Assembly: GCA_946965045.2 (NCBI GenBank)
Contig: OX337235.1
Span: 248,001-312,000, forward strand
DNA length: 64,000 bases
Direction of reading: 5' to 3'
From: Epithemia pelagica
Lineage: Eukaryota; Bacillariophyta; Bacillariophyceae; Surirellales; Surirellaceae
Position 1 is the stretch's first letter; the number at the start of each line of letters is the position of its first letter. The notes under the pieces are model-generated. The model saw only the letters and a list, made by a program, of their open reading frames with translations, ran no database searches and was not told the origin of the DNA. Below are positions 1 through 11,200 of this stretch, piece after piece. The position numbers and the translations under genes are program-made.

Positions 1-180
1 GAATTTGAACGTCCATACCACTCTCTCTACATTTCAAAGAGAGAACACGGTGTCACGCACAGAATGGTTGGGATTCGACCAACCTGCTTCGGATTGGTTT
101 GCTTGGGGTTCGGAAACAAGCACAACATGGTAGGGAATGGCCTTTGTGGATCGGAGAAATATGATACCACCCACACTAAC
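1..180. other. Flank of the copia element, nothing recognised
   Basis: No gene is visible here. The stretch ends at the edge of the copia LTR, which begins TGTTGTACG at 181. No convincing target duplication could be paired, because the other end of this insertion is disrupted. Confidence 0.4.
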
Positions 181-297
181 TGTTGTACGATGCAAGGATG
201 CCGTCAGCTTCGTCGCTTTTGTCGTAGATGTAAAACGTAATTTTACTTTACTATCTTGACTATCTCCAAAGAATGAGCTCTCGTCTTTTTCGCCTTG
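181..297 (-). repeat. 3' LTR segment of the copia element
   Basis: This matches 6256-6371 with few differences. The low-coordinate edge (TGTTG on the plus strand, so CAACA at the element's 3' end) is sharp because the flanks differ below it. The other edge is not defined, since both copies continue into the 3' end of pol; the true LTR may reach about 325. Confidence 0.75.
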
Positions 298-345
298 CTC
301 GTCTTTGGTTTTCCGTATTTCACCACGTCAGCGAACGTAACGCGC

Positions 346-3300
346 TTACCTTCTCGCTTGCGTGATTGTTCGTGACTCCTTCGATAAGTAGTTCTTGTCA
401 TTGTCCCAGCTTGGTCGCCGGGTGGCTCTGAGGACTCGTGGATCATTTTTTTCGTCTTCGTCATTATTTCCAACACGCTCCTCATGAGTCGAGGAGTCGC
501 ACGGGGAGCCTTGCAGGGAATCGATGGGCTTGTGTCCGAGTAATACGTCTCTGAACTTGATGAAAAGACTCCCTTGTAGTGGTTTTGTGTAAAAATCCGC
601 TAACATTTCCTCCGTTGGGCAGTAATGGATGTCGATATTTTCTTGTTCGATTCGGTCTTTTGTAAAGAAATATCTGATTTCCACATGGCGCGACTGCTTC
701 CCCGCTGAAGCTCTTCCGTTTTTCTCTAGTTTGATTGCACTCTGGTTGTCCTGGGCGAATTTTGTGCTTGCTATCTTGTATCCTTGGGCCTCGAGGAATC
801 GTTTGGCCCATATCGTGTTTGGGAGGTAGTCACTTGCACCCACAACCTCGGCCTCAGTCGAGCTCTTAGTATTGAGCTTCTGCTTTCTTGATTTTGCGAT
901 GATAGCACCTCGCCCAAGGGACATTACACCGCCTGTGTGGCTGCGCATGTTGTCATGTACGGCGAATGATGCGTCGACCCATGTCTTGAGATGGGGTACA
1001 TTGTCTGCTCCGACAATGTATTCCAATTCTTTGGTAGCATACAGATATTGGAGCACTCGTTTCAATTTGGCCCAATCGTCGACGGTACATTTGGCAACTC
1101 GGGTGCACAAGAACGCGATGGCCGTTTGGATGTCTATACGGGCACGTTGTGACAGGTAGAGTAATTTTGCCACGATACTGTGAAATTTGTCCTTCTTTTC
1201 TTTGCTGAGCATCGGTGAATTCTTCTTGATTGTGAAAAGTCCTTTCCTCGCAGGTGTTGATGCTCCTTGTGTGACATCCTCGCCAAACATGTCGATTGCT
1301 TCGTCGATGTATTGTGGCATGATGATGCTGACCGTGCCGTTGTCGTTGATTGTAATCTTCATTCCCAAATAGGTGTGTTCTTTTCCTCTACACACCAACA
1401 TCTTCCCGAATTTTGCTTCGATTGCTGCCACGACATCTTCGATTACCTTCTCTTCCACGTGCGATGCTTTCAGATCATCCACGTACCAGGTTACATTGCA
1501 TTGACGTCCGTTGATCATTTTGTTGGCCACGCATGGGTCGTACGGGTTTAGTTCGAAACCCATCTCTTTCAGCGTTGTGGAGAACAACTCGTACCACAGT
1601 AGTGCAGATTGAACGCATCCATACAGTGCTTTGTTGAGTCGTACGTGGAGTACCTTGGTTTTTCCTTCCATGACGACGAACTTTTTGTATTTCTCGTTGA
1701 TCTGGCAGAAGATGTCCACTACATCACCGGTGAGCTTCATTAATACGTAATCGCGCATAAAAGCATTAAGGTATGCCCCAGCGATGTCAGCGGTGATGAC
1801 TTTCCGTCGTTCAATTGCGTCAATGATCAGTGACATGATCAGGGTGTCTGCTGACAGGGCTGGTGAAGCAGTCTCACTTTTATTGTAGTGTGGTTGCTGG
1901 GACCGTCCGTCCGCGCACGATCGTCCCTTGATCTTGCCACAGCGTTTCTCTTTGATCACGTTGACTGATCTGAGGGCTGCCTTCTTCTGTTGTGCCGTAA
2001 GCTTTGATGCGTCCTGGGGATCGAATGTATCTTGATTATCCAATTGTGTGAATTCCTTGAGAAGTGCGTCTATGGCTTTTTGACCATGTTTCTTGATGCC
2101 TGCTTGGGCAGACATTTGGGTGAATATGAAGTGGGCCACCAAGGAATGGATCGGTTTCCGTTCGATCACGTTGGTTGTCGCGTGACGGATCACACGTTGG
2201 AGAAATTGCATATGCATGTATGATGTGCTACCGTCCGCGGTGTCCATTTGGTGGTCAAGTCTGTGACTGTAGGAGCGTGTCCGGCCGCTCCTCAAATTGT
2301 ACTCGCGTTGAGGCATGTCGTCCTCGGACATGGCGGTTGCTTCGCCATCGCCGTCTTCATCGTTATGCTCGTCATAATCGTTCGCTCCTTCATCTTCATC
2401 CTGATACTCTTGTGCATGGTGCGCTCCTTCATCTTCGTCGGGTTCATTCGCTCCTTCATCTTCATCCATTTCACTATGCGCTCCTTCTTCTTCTTCAATT
2501 TCACTATGCGCTCCTTCTTCTTCAATTTCCCCGTGATCATCGTCGTCGTCGATATCATCGTTGTTGTCTTCATCGTCTGTTGTTGAAACCATTGGTGGCT
2601 CGTCGTCATCATCTTCATCTGATGCCGGTGGTTTGTCACTGCTTGACTCGACATCGTTTTCGTTGGGATCAGAGTCGTCGCTGTTCCCGTCGTTGGGTTC
2701 TTCTTCCGGTTCTTCGTCCGATTCGTCGTCATTCAAAAGGTCATCGTTGTCGTTGGGTACCTCATCGTTGTCGTCAATGATGGGGATGTTCGGGGCCCAT
2801 TCAAAAACCAGCTCACCATCAATGAGTGGTTGGTCTTGCTGTTCAGCCAATTCTTCGACACGGTCGATTACCGCTTGTGTAATGGGGAGCTCTGTCCACT
2901 GTTGGCGTGTGACGCGAGCACCTGTGTCTAAGGATAGGAAGTAGTAACTCCCTTGGGTGTTGCCAGTCGGGTTGAGTGCAATGGCGCCAATGGTTCGCGG
3001 GGCTGCTGTGTTTGTTCTTCGTCTTTCTTCAAATATTTGGGCATAATGGCCGAATTCGATGCGCATGTTGTTAAAATCCGGGTCAGGTAGGCCCGTCACT
3101 ATTTTCCGTGGGCTCATGGTGGTGGACACGCCCTTTCTGCTTGGTAGTTGGCTGAGAGTGCGGACGGCATGCGCCACGATTTCTCGCACTAGTAGGGACG
3201 GGTAGCGTCGGTACGGTAGGCCATGTACTAGAGCTGGGACCCTCTCCTTAATGGTCCTGATGGATTGCTCAACTTGTCCGACATGGTCGTCAGCGGCAAC

Positions 3301-3858
3301 GATGTTTGATAGGACGGGGAGAATTCTCTGTTGGATTGGTGCAAATTCGTTATCTGCGTGGAAATCCGTGACTTCGAAACCTCTGGCATGATACATGTTG
3401 ATGACGTCCTTAATTTCCTTCTCGAGAGTTGCTTTGCGTCGATTGGAGATTGCTGCAACGGTGCGGAAATGGAGGTGCTTGGAAATGGTGTGACAGAAAA
3501 TGTGGCCTTGGACGTAGAAATTGTCCGCGCATATCGTCACGCGTCGGTGTTCGTTCTTGATTTTGGTAGGGATGTCCGTTGGAACTACTTGTGGTGCAGC
3601 GGGTGTCGGTTGCTTTACGGTTTTGCCTTTGATGGTGGCGGGGTCTGGTCCGTAAATTTTGAGGGCTTGTTTGGCATCTTCGGGGGTGACGGGACAGTTT
3701 TGGACGACATTGTTTGCCAGTGCGTCGAGGAAATCGCGTTGGGAGGGTCGACCGAGTTGCCTGTAAAGAGTACGGGCACGAGGAGGGTCGACCGAGTTGC
3801 CTGTAAAGAGTACGACGATCCGCTCCTTCGACCTCACGGGGGGAATACCCAGACGCAC
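346..3858 (-). pseudogene. copia pol: integrase, reverse transcriptase, RNase H
   Basis: An open frame of 1170 codons encoding the pol part of a copia polyprotein. It starts inside the GAG-pre-integrase region (LYRQLGRPS), then gives the integrase core with acidic residues in CADNFYVQG, FHADNEF and VEQSIRTIKE. A long Asp/Glu/Ser-rich linker around codons 360-520 follows. The reverse transcriptase has ADIAGAYLNAF and WYVDDLKASH, and the RNase H has WVDASFAVH, KSSTEAEVVGA and ADFYTKPLQG. The integrase and RT/RNase H are intact in this frame. The first 30 or so codons lie in a duplicated segment, not a true start, so this is a frame-shifted 3' part of gag-pol. It is tagged pseudogene because it is detached from the protease. 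Confidence 0.9.
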
Positions 3859-4560
3859 TATTGAGAAAAAGATAAGGGGCAGAAGTGGAATTAATAGAGT
3901 TAGTGGGATCGTTCACATCAAAATAATAGAGACCCATGGGGTTCTCTTTGAAAAGCATTACCGAACCATCCTTCCGGTGCACAGCAATGGCGGAGGCACC
4001 AGCAGTGTCCATGGTGACACGGCACCGCTGACGGACAGCGGCAAGGGATAGGATGTTGGCCAGAGATTGTGGGTTGAACCATACTTCGCCAAAATTGGGG
4101 ATGTCCCCAACAAGACGAGAGATTTGGGAACCGCCGTTGGTGTAGACCGTGAGGGGGGAGGCGGCAGGGCGGATGTTTTGGAGCAAGGTGGCATTTCGGA
4201 AAACGGACACTGTGGACTGGCTGTCCAACAAAACCCAAGAATCGGGTACAGCAACATGGCGTGATTGCGAGAAACAACAATCAAAATGCAGAAAGGTGAC
4301 GTTGTGGACGGGACCATGGCTCTGGAGCATGGTAACCCCAGTGGCTGCCTCGTTGTTATCGGCCCGATGCGGACACTGGCTTGCATAGTGACCAGGACCC
4401 TGGCAATGGAAGCAGATGATGGCTTCATGCAGAATTCCGTCGAGGCCAGGGATGGGAGCGGTTGTTGTTTGGGCAAACTGGAGCCCACTGCTGGTTGAAG
4501 ATTGTCCTTGTTGCTGATTTTGTGGTTGGCGTTTGTGGTTGGCGGGGTCCGCGATAACTC
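3410..4560 (-). pseudogene. copia CCHC knuckle and aspartic protease segment
   Basis: This frame carries a retroviral-type zinc knuckle at about 4370-4420 (CFHCQGPGHYASQC, a CX2CX4HX4C pattern). A copia-like aspartic protease follows, with the active-site-like motif LLDSQST in place of the usual D-S/T-G, then the start of the GAG-pre-integrase region. The methionine at 4330 is internal; the frame is open upstream to about 4560, where it should join gag. After the duplicated segment at 3742-3814 the frame leaves the true coding phase, so codons below about 3742 are nonsense. Upstream gag and downstream integrase are in other phases, so the polyprotein is broken on both sides. Confidence 0.75.
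3742..3814. repeat. Short direct duplication that breaks pol
   Basis: A 33-nt segment at 3742-3774 recurs at 3782-3814, an offset of 40 bp. Forty is not a multiple of three, so the duplication shifts the frame between protease and integrase. Both frames translate the repeat as TLYRQLGRPS, which shows the original join. Confidence 0.85.
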
Positions 4561-5549
4561 ACCAACATACCGTATGCTGCCGTAACGTCGACGGGGTACT
4601 GATCCGTCCCACGGGTGAATTGGTTCTCCAATTCGATAAGAAGATTTCCAAACCGTTTCCTATCCGCTCCCTTCAGGAACTGGATAGCCAGGGCACGATC
4701 ACGACTCATGCGTTTCTTCGTTTCGGAGGTTGTCGTGACGTCGGGGTCCAAATATTTGACAATGAGATCCTGTGATCCTTTGTCTACTCCAACTGAGCCT
4801 CCATAATGTTCAAGGACATCGATGTTTTCCTTGAATTGATGCAGGTAATCCGAGAGAGCTTCATCTGGTTGCTGCCGGTGGAGGTAAAAATTGGTGTACG
4901 CGTCGTTCAGAGACGCATACCCATATCGTTTTTCTTCAAATTTGTGCCTGATCCCTTTGATCTGGGTCAGCAACCAAGCACAATCGCAAGCTAGTCGGGA
5001 GGCGTCATACTTTTCTAGTCCTTGTAGTTTGGCTTTCATAGCCTCGCTGCACTGCCCCCAGATTATGGCATAGGCTGCTTGCAAATTACTCTTGAGTATT
5101 TCGCATCGAGTAACATAGGCGGCGACTTGTTTCTCGAAGATTGCAATCTTCAAACGACTCTTCTCTTCGTCTGGGAGATCGGCTGGCTCTTGAACGGACG
5201 GATTCTTCAAATCTCGGGTAAGAACCACCATGTCGCCCGCATGCTTGAACGTCTTCGCGAAGTGTTCCTCTAATGCTTCCAGTGTTCGGGTGAACTGTCG
5301 CTTGTCATTGCATTCATGGAAGACTTGAAACACGTGGCCGTTCATACCTTCCGCGTTGCCCTTGAATAAATTACTACTCGTGTGGCCTCCTCTGCCTCCA
5401 CGACCTCCGCGTCCACCACGTCCTCTTCCTTTTCCACGGCCTCTTCCTCCTCGGCCTGGACCACCAGCACCACGCCCTTCAGGCGTAGTACCTGGCGAAC
5501 TGGGGGCGCCGTCCTGGCTGGACGGGTTGGACGCGTCCGAACTGCTCAT
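4425..5549 (-). pseudogene. copia gag (capsid region)
   Basis: A 374-codon frame that starts with a Gly/Arg-rich tract (repeats of GRGGRG and RGGRGG at residues 26-55). A helical Gag-like domain follows, with features of the Ty1/copia capsid family such as FEEKRYGYASLNDAYTNFYL and ALSDYLHQFKENIDVLEHYGG. The last 35 or so codons (below about 4550) are out of phase: the sequence continues sensibly in another frame, rich in Gln, into the CCHC knuckle. A one-base shift near 4550 is the simplest explanation. The ATG at 5549 is preceded by a separate leader ORF. Confidence 0.8.
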
Positions 5550-5589
5550 CCTTCTCTGCTAAGAGATATCGGATGTTGTTCTTGCCTCG

Positions 5590-6192
5590 TCAAACGTCCT
5601 GACCACTATCCGTGTGGACGATTACTTGGTATGCGGTGACTCGGGCAACGACACCCGTGCCGTCACGAATGGTTGGTGCTTCTCCGACGTGGAGTGAAGC
5701 GGGATTGATGATGCAAACTATGTCTCCCCCTCGGAAAGCCCTCCTTTTCTTGTGGATGATGTACCGCTTCCCTGAAACCGCTGAGGTCCACAAGGTGCAG
5801 CCACTTTTCAATGCCGAGAGTTCCGCTCCTTCGTTCTCCAAATAAAAGGTGGTATCGCCGTCCGACTCTTGTCCTCGAGATTGTTGGTGACGAATGACTC
5901 CAACGACTTCCACGCTTGAACTGGCCACACTGGATGCAGTGGGCGATGGCCGTTGATACTTGTTTCCTCTCTGCGCGGCCGCCGGTTTCTTCTCCGACTG
6001 GCTGCCTTCTTCACTGTCGCCTGTCTCCTACCCTCCGGGCTGGGACTTTGCCCCAGTGGCAACCCGTGTCGCTTCAACGATGGGGACTTCCCGGATGCTC
6101 TTGATTCGGGCAAGCACTTCTCTCTGTCGAGTTGTGAGTTCTTCGAGTTCTTGGATGAGTTTGTCGATCTCTTGCTTGTTTGGGCTGGACAT
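5590..6192 (-). pseudogene. Extra leader ORF upstream of gag
   Basis: Between the LTR and gag there is another reading frame in one phase from an ATG at 6192 (MSSPNKQEIDKL) to a stop at 5590. A single in-frame TAG at 6028-6030 interrupts it. The first part is a short charged helix (IDKLIQELEELTTRQREVL). The last part looks like a small beta-rich, KOW-like segment (GDIVCIINP, GTGVVARVTAYQVIVHTDSG). That comparison is by eye only. Standard copia elements have a single gag-pol ORF, so an added leader ORF is notable. The intact element at 22803-31160 also has one, at 23622-24401, without obvious similarity to this one. Confidence 0.6.
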
Positions 6193-6255
6193 GGAAAATG
6201 CGTTGATGCGCTTGAAAAGACAGTTTGTAAGATTTCGTGTTTTCTTTGGAGATAA

Positions 6256-6371
6256 TGTTGTACGATGCAAGGATGCCGTCAGCTTCGTCGCTATCGTCGT
6301 AGATGTAAAACGTAATTTTACTTTACTGTCTTGATTATCTCCAAAGAATGAGCTCTCGTATTTTTTGCCTT
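6256..6371 (-). repeat. LTR segment shared by two copia copies
   Basis: This matches 181-297. The homology does not end at 6371: it resumes at 12486-12662, which matches 298-477 (LTR edge plus pol 3' end). This LTR is therefore the 5' LTR of the 181-6371 element and also the 3' LTR of a second, truncated copy cut by the TIR transposon. Confidence 0.8.
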
Positions 6372-6605
6372 CAATACCAGCTAACGGTTTTTAGCGGTTT
6401 CCCGTGTACACGTGCCTCCACGGCCAAGTTTCGCGCTGCCCTCACCAAAATGCCGACTGGCGACCTTAAACATAAAATATAGGATCCGAATCCGACTTTC
6501 ATTTTGTTAAGAAATAAATGTCCTTTCTGTCGCAACACCATCCACTTTCACCTCATCAATTCTTGCCAAAAGCTCACTCGGAAGCCAACATCCAATGGAG
6601 AACTA

Positions 6606-8246
6606 ATGACGAACGACCCAAATGCAGACGATCAAGATGGTTGTTTGACACAACAATCAAGCACAACTCCTTTGATTCAGATTGACAACTACAAAAGACG
6701 TTCTTTGTATCCTAAATCCACCATGTTTCGGAGTGTACCGGACATCAACAAGCCGCCTTTCTACGTAAAGAGACTCGACGATCACCTCCGCATCGGGTCG
6801 TTCGTCCACATCCATCTTCCCGGACAGAAAGACGATACGACGATCGCACGCATCCACTCTCGAATCAATGCCTCCGGCCTCAGGTTTGTGTTGTTCCCTC
6901 CTTTGTTTCCCCGCTACAATCTAAATGACCAGTCTCACCCCAAACTGCCCAAGCACAATTACACCAGGGTGATGCTGGGCCTCGGTTCACGAAACACGGA
7001 ACTGTACAAATCGTCCACTACATTTGACGTCGTAGAAGATGCCTCCTCCGTTATTTCCCACCCGGCTTTTGTATTTTCCCTACATGAATTCAAGTCTCCC
7101 AAGAACATTTGGACTGAAGGCCTTGACAATTTCTTCTTTGTTCGTTTCCGGATGCCCATCATTGACAGTGATCCTCCGGTTGGTTGTCTACATCCATTAG
7201 AGGAGAAGACAAAGCTTTGCTTTCCGAACGAGCACGCTTGTCGTTTCATTGTGGATAAGGCAGTTCGTCCCCCAAGATGCTTTCACCAGTCATCTTTTGT
7301 TGGCTTATTCCTTCTTCGCGAGGCTCTCGTGAAATTGTTGAACAAATCTTCGGGCCAGGCCGAGGAACACGAAGTGACTGGCGATACCATTGGCCTCGTA
7401 CCTACAGAAACCTGGACCTATATTGTCCAGCTTTGTCGAATCCAAGGCATAGACATCCATACAACCAAGAGTTCTGCGTCCTATCTCGATATCGACCCTA
7501 AGTTCACCAGGAAGAAAGTAAAGATGAGCTACCCTACCACCATTATTCGGTTTCGGAGTTCTGACGACCTCCAGTTCTTACGAGGCTTGCTTGGATTCGG
7601 CAGTACTTATGGATGTACCGATCGCAAACCCACTCTTGCCGACGGTCCCAATGGAACTTCCCTCAAGCCCGAGCACCGTGTGACACTTGTGAAGGGATCT
7701 ACATCCGAGGAAAAAGAAAATTTCAAGGTCAGATCTCGTGACCAGCGAGTTGACCTTTGTTGGTCCGACTTTCATTGTCGCGTTGTAGTGGGATACGAGC
7801 AGTATCAGTACTCCCTTGACCACAAGGGAAAGCTCAAGAATGACCCTCCCACTGAGGACCTCAAGAACATTCTCCAAGGAACACCAACATCATCTGACGA
7901 TAAGACTGACACGACCGATGTCTACCAACATGAACCCTCCGACACCACCGAGAGTGATTCCGAGCCCTCTAAAGCACCAAGCCCTGCTTCACCTAACAAA
8001 ATTGCCAAGTCGACTGCCCAAGACTCCCCCAGTAGCCGTATCAAGATCGGCCACCAGTTCACTGACTGGGACGAGCAAAACGTGTATGAGGTCATAGCAG
8101 TCAATCGTAACGAGAATGGCCCGTTTGTTGTGTCTCGTATTATCGGCGGAGTGTTCTACGACCACGACCTCCCCATGGATCAACAAGAGATTCATAAATG
8201 GGAAGATGCTGACGAGGTCCTTCTCCTAATTCGTCAGTTCAACTAG
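6606..8246 (+). CDS. Transposon-borne protein with a BAH-like region
   Basis: A 546-residue protein, from the first in-frame ATG at 6606. The frame is open back to about 6504 but has no ATG there. Residues about 55-165 look like a BAH domain by eye: LRIGSFVHIHL, then TTIARIHSRI, then ELYKSSTTFDVVED and HPAFVFSLHEF, which parallels the BAH pattern of an acidic/hydrophobic ELF-S-D-V motif followed by a short V-strand. The middle is unrecognised. A Ser/Thr/Pro-rich linker lies near 400-480, and a compact C-terminal segment resembles a small reader or KOW-type fold (QNVYEVIAVNRNENGPFVVSRI). It sits inside the TIR element, convergent to the transposase, and is fully open while the transposase is broken. 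A chromatin-related role is only inference. Confidence 0.6.
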   Translation: MTNDPNADDQDGCLTQQSSTTPLIQIDNYKRRSLYPKSTMFRSVPDINKPPFYVKRLDDHLRIGSFVHIHLPGQKDDTTIARIHSRINASGLRFVLFPPLFPRYNLNDQSHPKLPKHNYTRVMLGLGSRNTELYKSSTTFDVVEDASSVISHPAFVFSLHEFKSPKNIWTEGLDNFFFVRFRMPIIDSDPPVGCLHPLEEKTKLCFPNEHACRFIVDKAVRPPRCFHQSSFVGLFLLREALVKLLNKSSGQAEEHEVTGDTIGLVPTETWTYIVQLCRIQGIDIHTTKSSASYLDIDPKFTRKKVKMSYPTTIIRFRSSDDLQFLRGLLGFGSTYGCTDRKPTLADGPNGTSLKPEHRVTLVKGSTSEEKENFKVRSRDQRVDLCWSDFHCRVVVGYEQYQYSLDHKGKLKNDPPTEDLKNILQGTPTSSDDKTDTTDVYQHEPSDTTESDSEPSKAPSPASPNKIAKSTAQDSPSSRIKIGHQFTDWDEQNVYEVIAVNRNENGPFVVSRIIGGVFYDHDLPMDQQEIHKWEDADEVLLLIRQFN

Positions 8247-8297
8247 TTTGCAATAAGATATATAAGAATTTAGTGTCGTTCCATCAAGTGCCTCTCA

Positions 8298-11200
8298 TTA
8301 CTCATTATTTAGATTCTCCAGATCATCATTCTGATCCAATATACGCAACAGGTCCACAGTTCTGAGATTTGCTTCTTCCGGAACTTGTCCGGAAGATTGT
8401 CGCGGCGATTTCTGTTTCGGAGGGAGACCAACTTCCCAGTCATCGACCACTGCCCCCTCCAAGTCCTCCAGTTGAATTGGTCCGTCCTTGTTTGACAAGC
8501 CATACTCCAGTGTCCCCCCATTGTCACGAATCCATTCATCGAATTTTTCTATCTCATCTTGCGACCGATCCAGTTGTTGTTTTATCTCTTCCTCAGTGGT
8601 TCCAATGAGGAACACCATTCGGCGCTGCAACCATCGAGCCATTGACCGCAACCTACTCTTCTCCGCCGTTCACCAATTCCCCGCACCTCCTCTCTCCTTT
8701 TAAACAAACTGTTAGAGGCTATAACACATAGGAGGTCAGCCGTCAGTTGATGGAGCCCTCAGTCAAATACACCGTTGTGGATTGAACTTACCTTCCCAGC
8801 CTTGTTGACTATGCAACCATAAGTTACGCCAATGCAATAGATATTCCATGCAATGGCCACTACCCAGCATATGGGCGTAGTTTGATATCCCCTCGACTCC
8901 ATACAATGAGCACCAATCTCTGTAGAAGTAGTCGATGTCTTTCTGAAAAGCAAAGATCTCACTGTCCGACATTTCATGTCGGACGTTCACTTTCTTCAGA
9001 CCCTCCCTGAAATAGTAGATTGCAGACTTAAAGAGGGCGGCCTTCTCGTTATCCACAAAGCAACAATCAATCAACAGCTCGAATTTGATGAGGAGCTTTC
9101 GAATCCTCACGTTATCCATTGTAATGTCTCCAATCTTGCAAGTTTTGGTGTCGTATGGCACTGTCCATTGGGTTGGTTGGTCCTCCGATCCCAGAATTGT
9201 TGAATTCATAATGCCATTGACCTTGCTGACAAATGCAGCACATCGGTCTTCCTTTGTTGTTGTTGTAGGAGGCATCCACTCCAATTCAACGCCGTCCTTT
9301 GGATTGATAGCGTTGTTCATCCCCGTCTTTAGCACCATGGTCAGAAACTTGATCCCCATTCGATTCTCGAGATGGAGCAAGCATGGAATGGCGTCCATCA
9401 TAAGCACGATGGCAATACGCTTCTGGGAGGCCTTGGCATTGTCCAGACATTCCAATGCTCTTTTATAGGACCATTCCTTGACTCTCTGATTCTATAAACG
9501 ATCCTGTCGTTCCTCCAACGATCCTGTCATTTGGAGTCGACGCAACCTCAAATCTGAAGTGACCAGTCGAGAATACTCCTGCCTCTGCTCCTGTGTCGCC
9601 CGGTTCAAGTCAAATTGGATCGAAAGGATATCGTTGGCTTGCATCTCCGTTGCAACAATATTAGGATCGTCTTGCATCGACAGTTCGCTCTGCTCCTCAA
9701 GCAAAGCAAGGTCTTTAGCGATTAGAGGCAGGGGACCATTACCGAAGTCGTTGACCTCTTTCTTCAAGGTTGCAGTATGCTCTTCAGTGAGCATCTTTAC
9801 ATGGCGGCAAATCCAAGATGGGTCATGATGATGATCCAATTGAGTACAGGTCTTGCACTTGTCTGGTTTTATCCCCGACGGTTGGCACAGCTGTCCACTG
9901 TGAATGGCACATTTAGAACAGGGATAAGTATGCTGCTTGGCGGCACCCCCTCGTCCACTGAGTTCCCAATCACATTTCATATCACAATTGAAGCAGAGTG
10001 TAGGTTTCTTTTTCTTATGTGCCTTGGATACAACTCCAACGGCTTCCTTGATTTCTTCCAAGGTTCTTGCAAAAACTCCAACCACGTTCTCAGTCGTTTC
10101 TGGCATTGCCACACATCCAACGGGAAAGACTGATTGTTGTGACTGCGCATATGCGTTGGATGGATCATTGAATTTGATACCAACCAAGGTGTGTGACAAA
10201 TTCTTAGTAAATTGTGCGCCATCAAGACTGGCAGCGATTCGTATCGACCTCACCACGGCCTCGGAGTTTAGAAGATGACCAGCCTTCAGAAGACAAAGGA
10301 GTACATCGGCTGCACGAAAAGCAACACCTTCGGTGCCATTTTTCGAGCTTGTCTTCATGATGAAGGGACAGATGTTGCGTCCAAAGCTCTCTACCAAAGC
10401 AGCGTAGGCTTTCATACAACCAGAACTAGGTAGAAGCGTCTTCTCTCTAGGAACACCATCTGTCTCTACGGAACGCAGTAGTTCGATACCTTCGTAGTTC
10501 AGTACACCACCCCCCCCCCCCCGAAGATCCATTTGTTTCAGTACACGGTGGGGGGTATAGATATTCTGCCTTACATAGTCTCGAAAGACTGAGTAAGAAC
10601 ATTGCTTGAGTTGCCCTTCGTGGACGCTCTCGTCGAGACACAACTCTGCGACTTGGCCGTAGAAATACTTCAAAGCACGACTATTACTACTCCGGATGTT
10701 CTTGGTTGCATCTTCAATGACACTCCTGATATGTTGTACGAGGGTGTCTGCCTGGTCATTCGATGTGACACAGGTGGGTAGACGACGACTTTTGCATGTA
10801 GCACAATTTCGTTCGAGTTCTTCTATCTTCTTCTTAGCATCTCGCAGCTTGTTTGATTCGTTGCGAAGCTTCTTGGTTTGAGTCTCTACTTGTTCTTCAG
10901 ATTTTCTAAGACGTTCTTTCAACAGTCTCACTTCTTCCTGTAGTGATAACTCAGAAAGGGAGATTGACGGGTTCAATGGTTGTATGGGCACTGGCATATC
11001 TACAGAAGAATCAACGGCCATCGTAACAGTATTGTCTTATTCAACAGGTGCTTCAGACTCGCTTGATTCCGAATCATTTAACTGATTTCCTTGACTTTCT
11101 ATGGGAGTAGAATCTTCTTCTTGTTCAGGTGGGCCTGTTCCATCATCGACCAATGGTTGAGGTTCTGTTTGCTCTACAGACGAGATTGTACGGTTGTTAT

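Larger units (their letters stand above)
181..6371 (-). mobile_element. Decayed Ty1/copia retrotransposon
   Basis: A minus-strand copia element bounded by two direct copies of an LTR-like segment, 181-297 and 6256-6371. Reading 5' to 3' on the minus strand it holds a leader ORF, gag, a CCHC zinc knuckle, an aspartic protease, an integrase, a reverse transcriptase with YVDD, and RNase H. That is the Ty1/copia order, with integrase before RT. It is not functional as read: the leader ORF has an in-frame TAG, gag shifts frame before the knuckle, and a 40-bp-offset duplication breaks the frame between protease and integrase. The domain types resemble the copia elements common in diatoms; the subfamily is not assigned. 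Confidence 0.9.

Noticed and set aside
2175-2780. Long plus-strand frame rich in Arg, His and Leu
   Set aside because: It is antisense to the acidic linker of the copia pol gene and reflects that composition.
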